This document shows positions 1 to 10,919 of a stretch of DNA of 64,000 nt, one piece after another. Each line of letters opens with the position of its first letter. The stretch's first letter is position 1. The DNA is from Aegilops tauschii subsp. strangulata. Its lineage: Eukaryota; Streptophyta; Magnoliopsida; Poales; Poaceae. The stretch lies in contig NC_053040.3 in assembly GCF_002575655.3 (NCBI RefSeq), positions 152,025,148-152,089,147 on the forward strand, given 5' to 3'. The notes below the pieces were generated by a model, which did no database searches, was not told where the DNA came from, and saw only the letters and a list, made by a program, of their open reading frames with translations. A program made the position numbers and the translations under genes.

Positions 1-648
1 TTCGAAAGGTGCCATCTTCAAACTGGCCTGGTAGCTGTTGTTGTGTGAGAACTCCACGTAGGGTAAATTGTCATCCCAACTAGATCCATAATCTAGCGCA
101 CAAGCTCTCAACATGTCCTCCAGAATCTGATTGACTCTCTCGGTCTGTCCATCTGTCCGCGGATGAAAAGCTGTACTGAACTCCAGCCTGGTACCCAAAG
201 TCTAGTGCAGCTGGTGCCAAAACTTTGACGTAAATTGTGTTCCTCTATCTGATACGATTGTCCTCGGAACTCCGTGCAGACATACGATCCTGGTCATATA
301 TATCTTGGCCAACTTTGCGCTTGTATAGGTGGTCTTTATTGGGATAAAGTGAGCTACTTTAGTCAAGCGATCCACTACTACCCAGATAGAATCATATCCC
401 GATCGGGTCCTGGGTAATCCGGTGATAAAATCCATGCCAAGCTTGTCCCACTTCCATTCGGGTATCGGCATAGGCTGCAGTAATCCTGCTGGCTTCCAAT
501 GTTCTGCCTTCACTCTCTGACATACATCACATACGGCTACATACTCGGCATTATCCTTCTTCATTCCAGTCCACCAGAAACGCTCCTTCAAATCCAAATA
601 CATCTTGGTGTTTCCGGGGTGTATCGAGTATGGCGAGTCATGAGCTTC
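1..648 (-). pseudogene. gypsy integrase, partial and broken
   Basis: Reading the minus strand, this is the retroviral-type integrase that joins element cDNA to host DNA. An HHCC zinc-binding segment (C-D-V-C in AVCDVCQRVKAEHW) lies near 520-560. It is followed by catalytic-core signatures: GMDFITGLP (first Asp), VSDRGTQFTSKFW (second Asp) and, past a TAG stop at 202-204, TDGQTERVNQ (Glu). The frame then runs through NNSYQASLKMAPFE to the window edge. A second TAG (649-651) separates it from the upstream RNase H part in the same frame. The C-terminal domain is outside the window. Being interrupted, it cannot give a full integrase. Confidence 0.92.
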
Positions 649-1658
649 CTATAGTATCAACTTCCTGATCTCGGCATTATTGGGCACATATACACGGTCC
701 TCAAACCACAGGGTGTCGTGCTCATCCTCACAAAAACCTTTGGCTTTTCCTTCACTCATCTTCTCCTTTATCTCGGCAATTTCTTTATCATCCTTCTGAG
801 CTTCTCGAATCTTTCCCAATAACGTTGACTGAACCTCCAATGCTGCAACAAAACCTCTAGGGACTATCTCCAGACGAAGCTCCCTGAGATCCTCGGCTAA
901 CTCCTTTAGTAATCCTCCGCTTACGAGGGTATTGGCATAACTCTTCCGGCTCAAAGCGTCTGCTACGACATTAGCCTTGCCTGGATGATAATGCAACTTC
1001 ATATCATAATCCTTTATGAGTTCCAACCATCTCCTTTGCCTGAGGTCCAGCTCCTTATGTGTGAAAATGTACTTCAAACTCTTATGGTCCGTGTACACAT
1101 CACAACGGTTTCCAATAAGAAAATGTCTCCAGGTCTTGAGTGCATGCACTACAGCTGCTAACTCCAAATCATGCGTGGCATAATTCAACTCATGCGGTCA
1201 AAGTTGACGTGAGGCATATTAACTCTTCCGTCTTGCATAAGTACACCTCCAAGTCCTAAGCGAGAAGCGTCGCAATACACTTGGAAATCCTTGCGTATAT
1301 CCGGCAGAATCAGCACTGGGGTTGTAACCAAACGTTTCTTCAACTCCTGGAAACTTGCCTCACATTCTTCAGTCAAATGGAACTTGGTGTCCTTCTTCAA
1401 CAACGCCGTCATAGGCTTCGCAATCTTGAAAAAATTCTCAATGAATCTTCGATAGTATCCCGCGAGTCCCAGAAAACTGCGGATCTCTCCAACTGAGGTG
1501 GGTGCCAACCACTCAGCGACTGACTGAACCTTGGTAGGATCCACTGCTATACCTTCTCCTGATATAACATGTCCAAGAAATCCAACTTCCTTCAACCAAA
1601 ACTCACATTTGCTGAATTTGGCATACAACTGATGTTCTCTGAGCTTCTCGAGAACCAA
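649..1658 (-). pseudogene. gypsy RT thumb and RNase H, frameshifted
   Basis: Two minus-strand reading frames carry the end of reverse transcriptase and the RNase H domain. The first (1658-1188) has the RT connection motif [11 protein letters not shown] and the segment [12 protein letters not shown]. It then begins RNase H with [14 protein letters not shown], which holds the first catalytic Asp. A small deletion near 1220 shifts the frame. The second frame (1188-649) continues with [27 protein letters not shown] and [13 protein letters not shown], the usual RNase H order, followed by the linker to integrase. In life this domain removes the RNA strand during reverse transcription. Confidence 0.92.
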
Positions 1659-1670
1659 ACGTAAATGCTC

Positions 1671-2567
1671 CTAGTGTTTTTCTTCATTCTTCAAGTATAC
1701 CAAGATATCATCAATGAACACCACGACGAACTTATCCAAGAACTCCATAAACACCTTATTCATCATACTCATAAAATAGGCTGGGGCGTTAGTCAATCCA
1801 AATGACATAACCGTGTACTCATATAGCCCGTACCTTGTGGTCAAAGCTGTCTTGGGTATATCCTTTTCCCGGATCTTCAGCTGGTGATATCCTGATCGCA
1901 GATCGATCTTCGAAAACACTTTAGCTCCTTGCAACTGGTCAAACAAATCATTGATCATCAACAGTGGGTACTTGTTCTTGATGGTCACCTCATTCAAGGC
2001 ACGATAATCAACAACCATTCTTAAGGATCCATCCTTCTTCTCAACCAAGAGCACTAGGGCTCCCCATGGTGATGAACTTTGTCGAATGTAACCTTTCTCC
2101 AATAACTCCTTAATCTGTTTCTTGATCTCTTCCAGATCATTTGCGGGCATCCGGTATGGTCTCTTCGATATCGGTCCAGTGCCTGGCAACAACTCTATCA
2201 AAAACTCAATGTCTCGATCCGGCGGCATGCCTGGTAACTCCTCTGGAAATACATCTGGATAATCCTTCACTACAGGCGCCCCCTCCTGAACAACTCCCGT
2301 TAGAGAATTTACTTGGGTCCTCCTTGGCGCATGCCTGGAAACATACTTGATCCTTTTTCCCTCCGGGGTGGTGAGTAAAATCGACTTACTGGCGCAATCG
2401 ATGTTTCCCCCATACATCGATAGCCAATCCATTCCTAGTATCACATCCAATCCTTGTGACTCCAAAATTATCAGGTCTGAGTGGAAAACATGGCTTCCAA
2501 TGGTCAATGGCATCTGAAAACATCCTTGACTTGCCATATACTCCGCTCCCGGTGAGCTTACTAACAT
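1671..2567 (-). pseudogene. gypsy protease C-part and reverse transcriptase
   Basis: A 298-residue open frame. The first ~90 residues are the C-terminal part of the aspartic protease ([17 protein letters not shown]). RT follows, with [46 protein letters not shown] and the catalytic box FIDDILVY, the plant gypsy form of the Y/F-x-D-D motif. The frame ends in TAG (1671-1673), directly before [19 protein letters not shown], so the stop is a single nonsense change inside RT. The protease active site lies just upstream in another frame (DTGAS at about 2636-2647). The product copies element RNA into DNA. Confidence 0.95.
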
Positions 2568-2572
2568 AGGTG

Positions 2573-2861
2573 TCCTAAGTACTTAGTGGGCAACTTATAT
2601 TTATCCACGAATCCCCTTGAAATGTATGAATGCGATGCACCAGTATCAAAAAGAACAATCGCAGTAAATGACTTAACCAAAAACTTACCGACAACTGCAT
2701 CAGGCTGCTCTTCAACCTCCTCCACGTTCACGTGGTTCACTTGTCCCCTGTTGAAAAGGTTGGGCTTCTTCCCAGAGCTTCCATTGCCATTTCTGTTCTT
2801 CGCTCCAGGGCACTCAGTGGCATAGTGTCCTGTCTTCCTGCACTTGAAACAAGTAATGTGA
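2573..2861 (-). pseudogene. gypsy nucleocapsid zinc knuckle and protease active site
   Basis: This minus-strand stretch is in a third frame relative to gag and RT. It encodes a CCHC zinc knuckle, CFKCRKTGHYATEC (C-x2-C-x4-H-x4-C, about 2810-2851), which binds element RNA. In the same frame, 200 bases on, it reads VLFDTGASHSYIS, the aspartic protease catalytic triplet DTG (2636-2647). The frame closes near 2572, one base out of phase with the RT frame. A frameshift between 3090 and 2851 separates it from gag. Gag, protease and RT were therefore once continuous and are now split by two frameshifts. Confidence 0.9.
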
Positions 2862-3090
2862 CTTAGGTCCTTCTTGGCGGGTGTGGCTGGATTAGAGCGG
2901 TTCTGATTGCTGCTTGCTCCATTCCCGTTCCCATTCTTGGGGCCATTGTGGTTATGCGAACTCCCTCCATTATGGGTGTGGCCTCCATGATTATGGGTAT
3001 ATCCTCCGAGTTCGGGGTAAAACGGGGCTTCTGTTGAGCTCCAGAATTGTACTTTCCTTGTCCATACTTCCTCTTGCGGCTCTCAATCTG

Positions 3091-3735
3091 CTACTGCTTC
3101 CCTTCAATCATAAGAGCCTTGTCTACCAGCTCCTGGTAGTTGTTAAATGTTGCCACCATCAACTGCATGCTCATCTCATCATTCAGCCCTTCCATAAACT
3201 TCTCCTGCTTCGCGGCATCTGTGGCCACATCATCTGGGGCATAGCGAGATAGCTTACTAAAGTCATCTATGTATTGAGCCACAATACGATTTCCCTGGCA
3301 CAAGTTGCGAAACTCGTGCTTCTTCATGCTCATAGCTCCAGTTGATACATGGGATGTGCGGAATGCTTGCTGAAACTGATCCCAAGTGATATTGGCTATA
3401 GGGAAAGTGGTCGTGTAATTCTCCCACCATGAAGCTGCTGGTCCATCCAATTGATGTGCGGAAAAACGCACCTTCTCAGCATCTGTGCAACCTGCGGTGG
3501 TCAACTCCCTTCCAATCTTGCGTAGCCAGTCATCGGCAACTATTGGCTCGGTGCTGGAAAACACAGGTGGCTGCAACCTCAGAAAACGGGCTAAGTTGTC
3601 AACTGGAGGTGGTGGCGGTGGGTTGTTGTTGTTGCCTTGGTTCTGGACTAATATCTGCATCAAGGCATTCTGCTGCTGGATCAACTGGGTTATCTCCGGT
3701 GTGAAGACAAATCCGGTGTCACGTCTCGGAGGCAT
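3091..3735 (-). pseudogene. gypsy gag (capsid)
   Basis: The frame starts at the ATG giving MPPRRDTGF, a start common in grass gypsy gag proteins. A proline-rich run (residues ~37-43) precedes a Retrotrans_gag-type capsid domain with signatures LDGPAASWWENY, TWDQFQQAFRTSHV and EFRNLCQGNRIVAQYIDDFSKLSRYAPDDV. It ends in a TAG at 3091-3093 after IEGKQ. The continuation toward the zinc knuckle is readable past the stop. Gag packages the element RNA in cytoplasmic particles. The start lies 204 bases after the upstream ORF ends, so gag would be a downstream cistron on the element RNA. Confidence 0.9.
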
Positions 3736-3938
3736 CTGATGGGTTTAGAGGGGAGAGATTAGAATAGAAATGAGGTCTAGTGAGAAAGCACTACCCATAT
3801 GCACATGAGACAAACACAATCATATCACACCAAAACAATTCAAGCAAGGGCATACAATCGGTCTAGAACTATCGTTACAAAAGTGCTCAGACTACTACTA
3901 TGTACATGGGGGAATGCTACTAATCATATGGTGGTCAT

Positions 3939-4375
3939 CTAGAAATATTGTTCGGTGGAAGACTCCATGATATCCGCTCCAGCTTCGTCTTCATAATCAT
4001 CATCACTACCATCAGGATTAGAGTGGGTGTCGTCGATGATGATGTAGTCTTCAGAACGAATTTCCTTGGGTTCGTTGTCTTCTCCTCCTGGTGCGGGGTC
4101 TCCCATAAAAACTCCTAGCTTCCTTGTCAGGTCGTCATTCTTCTCGACGAGTATTGCGATTTCCTCCTCATATCCATCGCGTGTAGACTTGAGTTCCTCT
4201 TCTAGCTCCATGTTCCTGGTCATCGCCTTCTTCAAATCTATCATGCTTGCGCACATCTGGTTCTCCTGTCGACGAATGTGCTGGTTTAACTCCTGGATGA
4301 AAGCTGCAATGGATCTGTCTCTCCTGGTGCTGATCATCTCCCATTGCTCGTCTCAGCGCCCACATATCTGGTAGA
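3939..4375 (-). pseudogene. gypsy upstream ORF, C-terminal half (coiled coil, acidic tail)
   Basis: This is the second part of an ORF lying between the primer-binding site and gag; the first part is at 19841-20142, beyond the nested element. The visible part has a predicted coiled coil (QENQMCASMIDLKKAMTRN and LEEELKSTRDGYEEEIAIL), followed by an Asp/Glu-rich tail (SDDDYEDEAGAD) and a stop before gag. It has no motif of gag, protease or polymerase. The function is unknown to me. An accessory structural role is only a guess from the coiled coil. Confidence 0.7.
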
Positions 4376-4380
4376 TAGTG
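4376..4380. repeat. Target-site duplication TAGTG, left copy
   Basis: TAGTG directly precedes the LTR start TGTTGTAGGG. The partner TAGTG at 19836-19840 follows the other LTR. The 5-bp duplication proves insertion of the 4381-19835 element here. Confidence 0.97.
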
Positions 4381-5316
4381 TGTTGTAGGGTGGAGACCCT
4401 AAGTGGAGATCTTTCACGAATTGGAGGGGAATCCACGAAGAACGCAAAGAACACGAAGAACAAGAGGGGAAATCACAAGAGGAAAACACTCTAGAACAAG
4501 TCCAATCACACATCCACTAGACTCACAATCACACAAGATCCACAAAGGTACAAGAACAACAAAGAGAAAGATACAAGGTAAACTTCATCCCAAATCCAAA
4601 GGAGATGAGGTCTTGATGATCTAGATAGATCCCTCCCTAGAAGGGGTCTTGAATCCCTAGGGATCTTCTCCAATGGAGGCCTTGAACTCCAATGGAATCT
4701 TCTCCCTCAAGAGGAAACCCACAAGGGGAGATACATGAGCTAAGCTCTAATGTCTAGTTCTAATCTTAGCTAACCCTAAAAACTGAGAGGAGCACGGAAT
4801 ATATAGTCTAGGGGCGAAGGGGTATGGGCCTCGGTGTTTACATGGGCTTTTTAGCCCGATTCGTAGCGAAACTGGGCGGACCGGACAGTCCGGTGGTAAG
4901 GACCGGATAGTCCGGTGAGCACAGATGCAATTTCGGGTGCCACCGGACTATCCGCTGTTGGGACCGGACTGTTCGATAGTGCAATTTCGGTGCGACCGGA
5001 CTGTCCGCTGTGAGGAGCGGACTGTCCGGTAGTGCAATTTCTGCACGCTTTGTTTTCTTCATCTTGACACCTCCGGCCAGCTCTTGGGTCTTGGGGTCCT
5101 TCTCCTTGGCCTCCCGGAAGCTTCCTAGCTGCTTGGTGGTGGTTGCCCTTGTACCTAATGATGCACAATGTTCCATGGTGAGGTAGCAACCACATCCAAT
5201 GGATATTCATGTAAATCTCGAAGAGGAGCGGGTTCACCTTAAGTCCGGTAGGTCCACTTGGGGCTTGAGGTGCTATGAAGGTGTACAAGGAGATGACCGT
5301 AGGATGCTCCGCATCA
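4381..5316 (-). repeat. 3' LTR of the gag-bearing element
   Basis: 936 bp, the same length as its partner 18900-19835. On the plus strand it runs TGTTGTAGGG...CCGCATCA, so both ends have the TG...CA form. Around 4870-5035 it holds several variants of the palindromic motif ACCGGACAGTCCGGT. Confidence 0.96.
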
Positions 5317-5329
5317 TCCCCTCCCCCTT
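5317..5329 (-). other. Polypurine tract
   Basis: The minus strand reads AAGGGGGAGGGGA, ending exactly at the 3' LTR. This is the expected plus-strand DNA primer and it fixes the element orientation. Confidence 0.9.
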
Positions 5330-6450
5330 GGGAAAGATCCGACCTCGGATCGAAAACCAAATCACCATGGGAAAGAGATGGCGTTGCCATGTAGGAGTGG
5401 ACGATCACCAAGTTCTCGTCATCTTGAAGCTCGAAATGGGCACTCTCCAATGTCGCACCATCTAGTGATTCCTTCAAAAGGAGCAAAGACAACAAGGACT
5501 TGGAAAAACAAATGTGGTTAGCGTTAGTGCAAAACCAAGCATTCCAGAGGTGATGCACCAAACAAGTGTTGTCATCAAGCATAGCATATGGTTTGACATA
5601 GGATTGTGACATGGCATGTAAGCACATAAATTGAGCATAATGAAGGTCATCATGGAAATAAGTATGCAAATGGGAGGTAGAGATGCAAGTATGTTTGACA
5701 ATTGAACAAGCATCTACCTCAAGGTCATAGCAAGCATGCATAAAGCGCTCAACAAACGGTCTATGGTAGGCATAGGAAGCATTGACCACACCAAATAAAA
5801 TGAAGTGTCTAAACGCATGGATCAAGTGCAAGACAATCCAAGCATAACGTGCATAGGGTGTAGTGAAAATCATGTGGCACTCAACACAAGAAAAAGAGCA
5901 ATTGTTCACATGTGTGAGGCAATCAAGTCAATCATGTGACAAGCAATGTGACATGGCATATGTGAAGAAATGACATTGTTGCAACCAAACATATGATAGG
6001 AGCACGTAATCCAAGAATTGGATGGAATACACAAGGCATATATATCACGATGCATGGAATGGTGAAAATGACAAGTCGAAACAAGATCTCTAACATGTGT
6101 GCAATCAAGTGGTCCAAGATGAACAATAAGTCTCATGGTGCAAGCAACACAAGTAGTATGATCTATAATATCCATGCTCATGGTTTGGGGGTTCTCAAAA
6201 GAGAAGGATATCACCTTGAAAGCATGCCCTTGTGCGTTCTTCAGAATGCCAAAATGAAGCAAAAGCGGTGTAGAAGCGAGTCATGGTAGAATGTATGAGG
6301 CTCGCTCTCAAGAGCTCGAATGGTCAACTCACGTGAAGTGGAAGTCGACACAAAGTCCAAGTATCCTACACATGCACACAACAAAACAAAGAACGTATGT
6401 GCATGGTAGATAAACACATCATCCATCATGATAGTTCTCTTCTTTTGCAC
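5330..6450 (-). pseudogene. Broken C-terminal continuation of the element ORF
   Basis: Three minus-strand frames (6450-6241, 6262-5906, 5909 down into the LTR) follow each other with frameshifts. All have the same His/Met/Cys-rich composition as the large ORF upstream, so they look like its degraded C-terminus. The first repeats the motif MMDDVFIYHAHTFF seen twice in the large ORF. The last stays open through the polypurine tract, where GGGGG is read as part of LSQGGGDD, and into the 3' LTR. No known domain was recognised. Confidence 0.6.
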
Positions 6451-9018
6451 ATAACCATTAGAAGCACAAGTGCACGAAAATATGACGCAACAATGGCAAT
6501 ATTCATGGCACTAGGTATATGGTGAAAAGAGGTAAGGCAAGCATGCTTCACAACAAATATGTCAAAATCTCCAAATATATGCGAGAATGCTATGGGGGCA
6601 ATCTCATTAGCAAGACTAAAAGCATTGTCACACTCAATACATGTCAAATCATCTAGCATTAGAGAGGCAACACACGGAGATATGTGACAAGAAGCAATAA
6701 CAAGCATGTGCAAAGCATGGTAATGGTTGTCATCAACCGCATGAAATGAGCAAGTATGAATCATTGGTGATGCAACATAAGCAAGCATAGTAATCAAGTC
6801 GTGCAAACTAGTGGAGCGAAGATGCAACACACTAGAGGAAATCATGGCAATCATGTCATGTGAGCAAATAATAGGCATAGACAATGCACATGACATATCG
6901 CAAGCATGAACACAAAGCAAGATCAAAGCATGATCATAAGCATTGGGCACAAAGTAAACATGGCAAGAACAAGCAATATCTCCACCAAGCTTGCAAATAC
7001 ACATACGGGTACTAGAATCAATCATCATGTGTAATGCAAAGCATGGGTCACAAATGCATGGCAAAGGCATAGGAATAAGCATAGCATGCAAAGTGAACAT
7101 GGTGAGATGGGCATATAATATGTAATGGACAATAACCCATAGCCAAGTGAGGGACATGTAGAAGAAATGCGCGAAGTCTTTGCGCGAAGGGAGCGGTGGG
7201 AAAGACAATCCATGGGATCCCAAGTCATCGTTGCTCTCTAGAGCTCGTTTTGTCAACTCATGGGATTGTGAGGTTGACAAGTAAGCATGGGTACCTGCAC
7301 AACAAATACACAAACGAAAGAAATTGTGTGTGTGGTAAATGTACACATCATCCATCATGACGTGTATGTGCACGTGTGAGTTAGCACAAGATAAGAAATT
7401 CTCGAAGAAATTTGATGCATGGTATAAGAACATGTCATCCATCATGAAATAATAGTTGTTATGTATAACACGATGGGGATGCAATTTGAGCATACAAATA
7501 TATGGCACATCAATAGCATTTTCATTCATGGGAAACATATGGTGCACATAATTATTGGGGTCATGCAATGGATGGGATGGATCAAAAGCTCCTAACATGT
7601 ATGAGGAAACTATGGGGTTCTCCTCATGAGCAATAGCGGAAATATCATATGAAGAAAATGGACAACATCCAAAACAATGCATATCCGAAGCTAGGTGGTC
7701 ATGGTATGGCATATGAGATAAATGATGCAAAGGGAGCATAAAAATATCATCACAAGAAAAACAAATGCCAATAACCATCGGCTTGTCATCTATGCCATAT
7801 GTGCAAATTGGGTTTATTTTAATGGCATATGCATAGTCACTATGAAGAGATTGCAAATAAGACATATGGTTGATCTCATGCATAGCATATGACAAGTCAA
7901 GCGGATTATCAAACATGATGTGACCAAGGGAATTGTCACAAGAAATCCTATGTAACATGGCATCACAACTAGGCAACTCAACATGCTCATCATCATATTC
8001 ATCATAAATTGGTAAGTCAAGACATGAAGAAGTCACACTAGCATGAAGCATGGAAATAGGTTGATCAACATCATGCAAGCAATCAATGTCAAGAATGTCC
8101 ACTAGTGGGACTAGAGCATCACCTTCACCTATGTTACCATTCTCATTCCACTCAAGTGGTGCAGGTGAGGTGGGAAAGACCAAATGTTGGTCATCTTCAT
8201 CTTGATGGAACCATGTGGGGGGTGCATCATATTCCACCATGGCCATCGTCTTGTCCAAAGGGAGGACGAAGTCGTCGAGGATCGGCGCGTCATCATAAAT
8301 GGGACCTAACACCAAATGAGAAGACACAATAGAGGTAGAGGTCAAGTCGTTAGTGTTGAAATTGGCCTCACAAGACCTATGAACTATCTCACTCTCTCTA
8401 TGTGGTGGTTCACTCACTCCATCAAAGTAGGTGCACTCAATCTCACATATGGTGGAGTCACTCATCTCACTCAAGTGGTGGGGATTGTGGCTCTCCTCAC
8501 ATGGGAATTGGGGCAACTCGTCGTATATGGGGCTAGTGGTGAAGTCACTCTCACTCTTAATATGGTGGCAAAAGTCACTCAAGTCATCATACGTCTCCGT
8601 GGTTGAAGGGAAAATCCCATGCTCAACCATCTCGTCATCGTCGCCGTGGATGAAGGCCGAAGATGGCACATCATCACTCTCCTCCATGACCGAAGGGAAA
8701 ATCCCATGCGCGATCATCTCGTCACCGTCGCCGTGGATGAAGGCTGAAGATGGCACATCATCACTCTCGCCTCCTAAGATGGAAGCATCATCCTTGCTCG
8801 CCACCTTGTCGCTCGCCTCCAAAGCTTGGTCCTTGAAGGTCTCCGTGGTCGTACTTGTCGTCGTACCATCTTGAAAAAGAGACGAGGTAGACTCGGCATC
8901 ATCAATGCCACAAAGAGGGATGGCGGTGAAGTCGAACTTGGGAGCATCGTCTTGGAGCTCGTCGCGCTTGGACATCGTGGTGGTACTAGCCTCATGCTTG
9001 TTGTAGAGCTTGGTCGCC
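6426..9018 (-). pseudogene. Long ORF of the gag-bearing element, unknown function
   Basis: About 860 residues open on the minus strand. It continues the gag frame of 16902-16053: when the nested element and one copy of its duplication are set aside, the two halves are in phase, so this is the C-terminal bulk of one polyprotein. The first third is acidic, with a duplicated segment ESDDVPSSAFIHGD...HGIFPS (about 8590-8760). The rest is rich in His, Met, Cys and Asp, with repeats of the form MMDDxxxYHxxxFF (about 7347-7358 and 7435-7446). I see no zinc knuckle, DTG, xxDD or integrase motif. Staying open over 2.6 kb suggests past constraint or a young copy. The role is unknown. Confidence 0.7.
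9014..9018. repeat. Target-site duplication TCGCC, left copy
   Basis: TCGCC precedes the LTR start TGATACGTCTCC. The partner is at 16053-16057. Confidence 0.96.
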
Positions 9019-10533
9019 TGATACGTCTCCAACGTATCTATAATTTATAAAGTATTCATGCTATTATACTATCCTTCTAGGATGTTTTATATGCATTTAT
9101 ATGATTTTTGGGACTAACCTATTAACCTAGAGCCCAGTGCCAGTTTCTGTTTTCTCCTTGTTTTAGAGTATCGCAGAAAAGGAAAACCAAACGGAGTCCA
9201 ATTGACGTGCCACTTGACGGAGATCATTTTTGGACCAGAAGAAGCCCACGGAGTACCAGAAGCAGGCCAGAAGAGTCCCGGGCTGCCCACGAGGGTGGGG
9301 GGCGCGCCCACCCCCCTAAGGTGCGCCCCCCTGCCTCGTGGACAGCCCGGAGACCCCCCTGACGTGAAATCAACGTAAAACTCTTCTATATATACCCAAA
9401 CTTCCAGAAAGAAACCTAGATCGGAAGTTCCGCCGCCGCAAGCCTCTGTAGCCACGAGAAGTCAATCTAGGCCCTCTCTGGCACCCTTCCGGAGGGGGCC
9501 ATCATCACCGGTGGCCATGGAGGAGTATCCCGGAGGGGCCATCATCACCATGAAGGCCAAGGACCAGAGGGTGGAGGCCATGGAGGAGGAAGCACAAGGG
9601 GAGAACCTCTCCTCCTCTCTTCCGGTGGCGCCGGAGTGCCATCGGAGGGGGAATCATCGCCACGGTGACCGTCTTCATCAACATCACCATCCTCATCTCT
9701 TTTACGCGGTCCACTCTCCCGCACCCCGCTGTAATCCCTACTTGAACATGGTGCTTTATGCTACATATTATGATCCAATGATGTGTTGCCATCCTATGAT
9801 GTTTTGAGTAGATATCTTTTGTCCTTGGGTTGATTGATGATATAGATTGGTACGAGTTGTATGTTTTATTTTGGTGCTGTCCTATGGTGCCCTCCGTGTC
9901 GCGCAAGCATGAGGGATTCCCGCTGTAGGGTGTTGCAATACGTTCATGATTCGCTTATAGTGGATTGGTGAGTGACTGAAACACAAACCCGAGTAAGAGG
10001 GATTGTAGCGTATGTGAATAAAGAGGACTTGATGCTTTAATGCTATGGTTGGGTTTTACCTTAATGATCTTTAGTAGTTGCGGATGCTTGCTAGAGTTCC
10101 AATCATAAGTGCATATGATCCAAGTAGAGAAAGTATGTTAGCTTATGCCTCTCCCTCATATGAAATTGCAATGACGACTATCGGTCTTGTTAATAATTGC
10201 CTAGGACAATTCCGCACACCGATCCACCATTATTCCACACTCGCTATTTATAATACTTAGTAATATATTCTAACTTTATGATAACAGCACCTACTTTTAT
10301 ATTTTAGCTCTCCGATATCATACAAAGTTATCCTCTTCATACCCACAACGTAGTTTTATTTCTCGTTGCTAGTTGGAAGCAAACGTTCGGTGCATGTAGA
10401 GTCGTATTAGTGGCAGATAGGGCTTGAGAGAATACTGATCTTACCTTTAGCTCCCTGTGGGTTCGACACTCCATACTTATCACTTCCACCTTTGGAAATT
10501 GCTACGATGATTCCCTGCACTTGGGGATTATCA
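9019..10533 (+). repeat. 5' LTR of the non-coding element
   Basis: Starts TGATACGTCTCCAACG and ends GGGGATTATCA. It contains the GC-rich inverted repeat and TATA box listed at 9279-9395. The right copy has an extra repeat of TATATGATATTT and an extra ATCATCACC block. Confidence 0.96.
9279..9395 (+). promoter_or_regulatory. LTR promoter: GC-rich hairpin and TATA box
   Basis: A 16-base arm CGGGCTGCCCACGAGG (9279-9294) pairs with CCTCGTGGACAGCCCG (9334-9349) with one mismatch. The loop contains GGCGCGCC. A TATA box, CTATATATAC, lies at 9386-9395, 37 bases beyond the hairpin. The equivalent set is in the right LTR near 14775-14905. Promoter function is inferred from the TATA box and its place in the LTR. 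Confidence 0.65.
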
Positions 10534-10543
10534 AGCTCTTTTC

Positions 10544-10561
10544 TGGCGCCGTTGCCGGGGA
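10544..10561 (+). other. Primer-binding site, tRNA-Asp type
   Basis: TGGCGCCGTTGCCGGGGA lies 10 bases after the LTR end. This matches the known Asp-tRNA primer site of Athila-lineage elements. Confidence 0.88.
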
Positions 10562-10919
10562 GCAATAGCGTGGGGTTGATATTCTCGTGTGTGCTTGTTT
10601 GCTTTCTTCACTAAGTAGATTTTGTTTTTCCTTTTTGTTTCTGTTTAGTTGTGGGTGAAACATAAAAAAAATTAAAAGAATGAAAACACAAAAAAAAATA
10701 CTTGCCTTTCATGCCTAAAAAGTTTTTTTTAAAAGAGAAGTGATTGGAAAGTTATGCATTGAAGAAGTGAGGGTCGACCTTGAGCACTTGTGTTCATGCT
10801 CACGGAAACAATGTAGAATTTTTCATGGAAGTTTCTCTGTAAATAATTATCCCCTTGTATATATTCATTGTATTATAAAAATAATGTGCCAAGCTTTGGT
10901 TTTAGGATGATTAGATTGC

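Noticed and set aside
4868..5040. Palindromic CCGGACAGTCCGG cluster, considered as an array of operators for a nearby gene
   Set aside because: It is part of both LTRs and of the leader of one retrotransposon, with no host gene adjacent.
9505..9906. Open frames of up to 137 codons on both strands in the LTRs of the non-coding element, repeated near 15012-15425
   Set aside because: They lie wholly within LTRs, carry no domain, and differ by indels between the two LTR copies.
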